Source: Patescibacteria group bacterium
GTDB taxonomy: Bacteria > Patescibacteriota > Microgenomatia > UBA8517
DNA: 6,547 bases
Reading direction: 5' to 3'
Assembly (NCBI GenBank): GCA_025057695.1
Contig: JANWVB010000057.1
Coordinates: 1-6,547 of the forward strand
In this document: piece after piece, positions 6,230 to 6,547 of the stretch
Layout of the letters: every line of letters starts with the position of its first letter
How positions within the stretch are numbered: the first letter of the stretch is position 1
Notes under the pieces: generated by a model
What the model was told of the DNA's origin: nothing
Databases searched by the model: none
Seen by the model: the letters and a program-made list of their open reading frames with translations, nothing else
Program-made: the position numbers and the translations under genes

Positions 6230-6373
6230 TTACTGAGAAGATGTGCCACCACCTGAATTATCATCAGGAATAGTTTGATCAGACACAGGAAAAGTTTCAG
6301 ATCCTGGATTCTGTATATTATCCACTACATGCAGTGTTATCTCCTTAAGTGGCCTGCTAATTTTTTCGGAATT
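6230..6373 (-). pseudogene. In-frame open tail after the TAA: possible remnant of the upstream gene or a separate short ORF
   Basis: The frame of the preceding fragment stays open for 47 codons after its TAA and ends at a second TAA (6230-6232). The translation starts NSEKISRPLKEITLHVVDN and ends in a Pro/Ser/Asp/Gly-rich stretch including PDDNSGGGTSSQ, which looks like the flexible end of a surface or secreted protein. No ATG starts this tract in frame. An AAGGAG lies six bases before an in-frame CTG at about 6331, and a GTG follows three codons later, so initiation inside it is conceivable. I favour a gene broken by the first TAA, or a sequence error, but cannot prove it. Confidence 0.3.
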
Positions 6374-6547
6374 TTAACCTTCTATTGCCTTCAAAATTTG
6401 TCTAATTTGTTCTGGGGTTAAATTAAAATCAAATTTAGAAGTTTGAATTTTATTATTATACTTATAACTATCGAGACAAAAAATCCTAAAAAGACTAAAA
6501 AGACTAAAACCATATCTTTCTACATCTTGCCTAAATTCTCCGCTAAG
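6374..6547 (-). CDS. C-terminal fragment of an unrecognised protein, 5' end beyond the window
   Basis: From the right edge one minus-strand frame is open for 57 codons and ends at TAA (6374-6376). I do not recognise a family. The visible part starts LSGEFRQDVERYGF, continues with a Phe/Leu/Ser-rich stretch encoded by a 9-base tandem repeat, and ends with a plausible amphipathic helix, NLTPEQIRQILKAIEG. It is open where several stops would be expected by chance in such AT-rich DNA, which argues for real coding sequence. The same frame continues open for 47 more codons after the stop, so the TAA may be a disabling mutation. A competing frame (ATG at 6513) gives a 31-residue hydrophobic peptide across the same bases, so the true reading of 6418-6513 is uncertain. 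Confidence 0.45.
   Translation of the reverse strand, partial: LSGEFRQDVERYGFSLFSLFRIFCLDSYKYNNKIQTSKFDFNLTPEQIRQILKAIEG
6486..6509 (+). repeat. 9-base tandem repeat, about 2.7 copies
   Basis: The unit CTAAAAAGA occurs at 6486-6494 and 6495-6503, followed by a partial CTAAAA at 6504-6509. Because the period is three codons, length changes by slippage would keep the frame. On the minus strand it encodes Ser-Leu-Phe repeats in the annotated frame or Leu-Val-Phe repeats in the alternative hydrophobic frame. Confidence 0.75.

Noticed and set aside
6331..6340. ATGTAG start-stop dinucleotide codon pair behind AAGGAG on the minus strand (near 6330-6345)
   Set aside because: A minimal start-stop ORF behind a Shine-Dalgarno-like sequence is intriguing, but here the AAGGAG is also just Lys-Glu codons of the open frame; there is no supporting context.
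1..6547. Recoding of UGA as glycine, as in some CPR lineages
   Set aside because: No well-supported gene contains an in-frame TGA, and def ends naturally at TGA overlapping the fmt start.
1..6547. CRISPR array, insertion sequence, prophage or defence island
   Set aside because: No regularly spaced repeats, terminal inverted repeats, transposase, integrase or nuclease motifs are seen on either strand.

Overview
The window is a compact, AT-rich stretch of bacterial chromosome carrying housekeeping genes. Five genes can be identified by family, and a sixth piece of coding sequence at the right edge cannot. The gene set is a divisome/elongasome-type penicillin-binding protein and MreB, a TPR-fused O-antigen-ligase-like membrane protein, and peptide deformylase plus methionyl-tRNA formyltransferase. 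The lysine/asparagine-rich coding, very tight packing, reduced domains and missing mreC/mreD between mreB and the PBP gene all resemble Candidate Phyla Radiation (Patescibacteria, Parcubacteria-like) genomes. That placement is an inference from style and family resemblance, not a marker-gene result. TGA acts as a stop (end of the deformylase gene), so the UGA-glycine code of some CPR lineages is not in use here.

Left half, minus strand (1-2331): mreB (1246-2331) is followed by a PBP2-type transpeptidase gene that runs off the left edge (1-1142). They are transcribed leftward from a good sigma70-type promoter at 2355-2382. MreB filaments and PBP2, usually with RodA, build the lateral peptidoglycan wall. 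This is a minimal Rod-type shape operon, and whatever follows the PBP gene lies outside the window.

Right half, plus strand (2430-6120): a 703-residue polytopic protein with a Wzy_C/O-antigen-ligase domain and a C-terminal TPR array is followed closely by def and fmt. The def and fmt genes overlap by four bases (ATGA) and form the formyl-methionine cycle: Fmt adds the formyl group to initiator Met-tRNA, and Def removes it from the nascent protein. A near-consensus promoter overlaps the ligase stop codon and would place the def transcript start at, or next to, the def ATG (leaderless).

The divergent intergenic region (2332-2429) contains a self-complementary octamer (AGTATACT) that can act as a -10 element in both directions. 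The right end (6121-6547) has no full-length gene. On the minus strand one frame stays open from the edge for 106 codons except for a single TAA, which suggests either the end of a real gene followed by a coincidental open tract, or a decayed gene. No CRISPR array, tRNA, rRNA, insertion sequence or defence system is visible. The window does not appear to hold a new multi-gene system; its most unusual points are the reduced PBP2 without MreC/MreD, the promoter architecture and the broken right-hand ORF.
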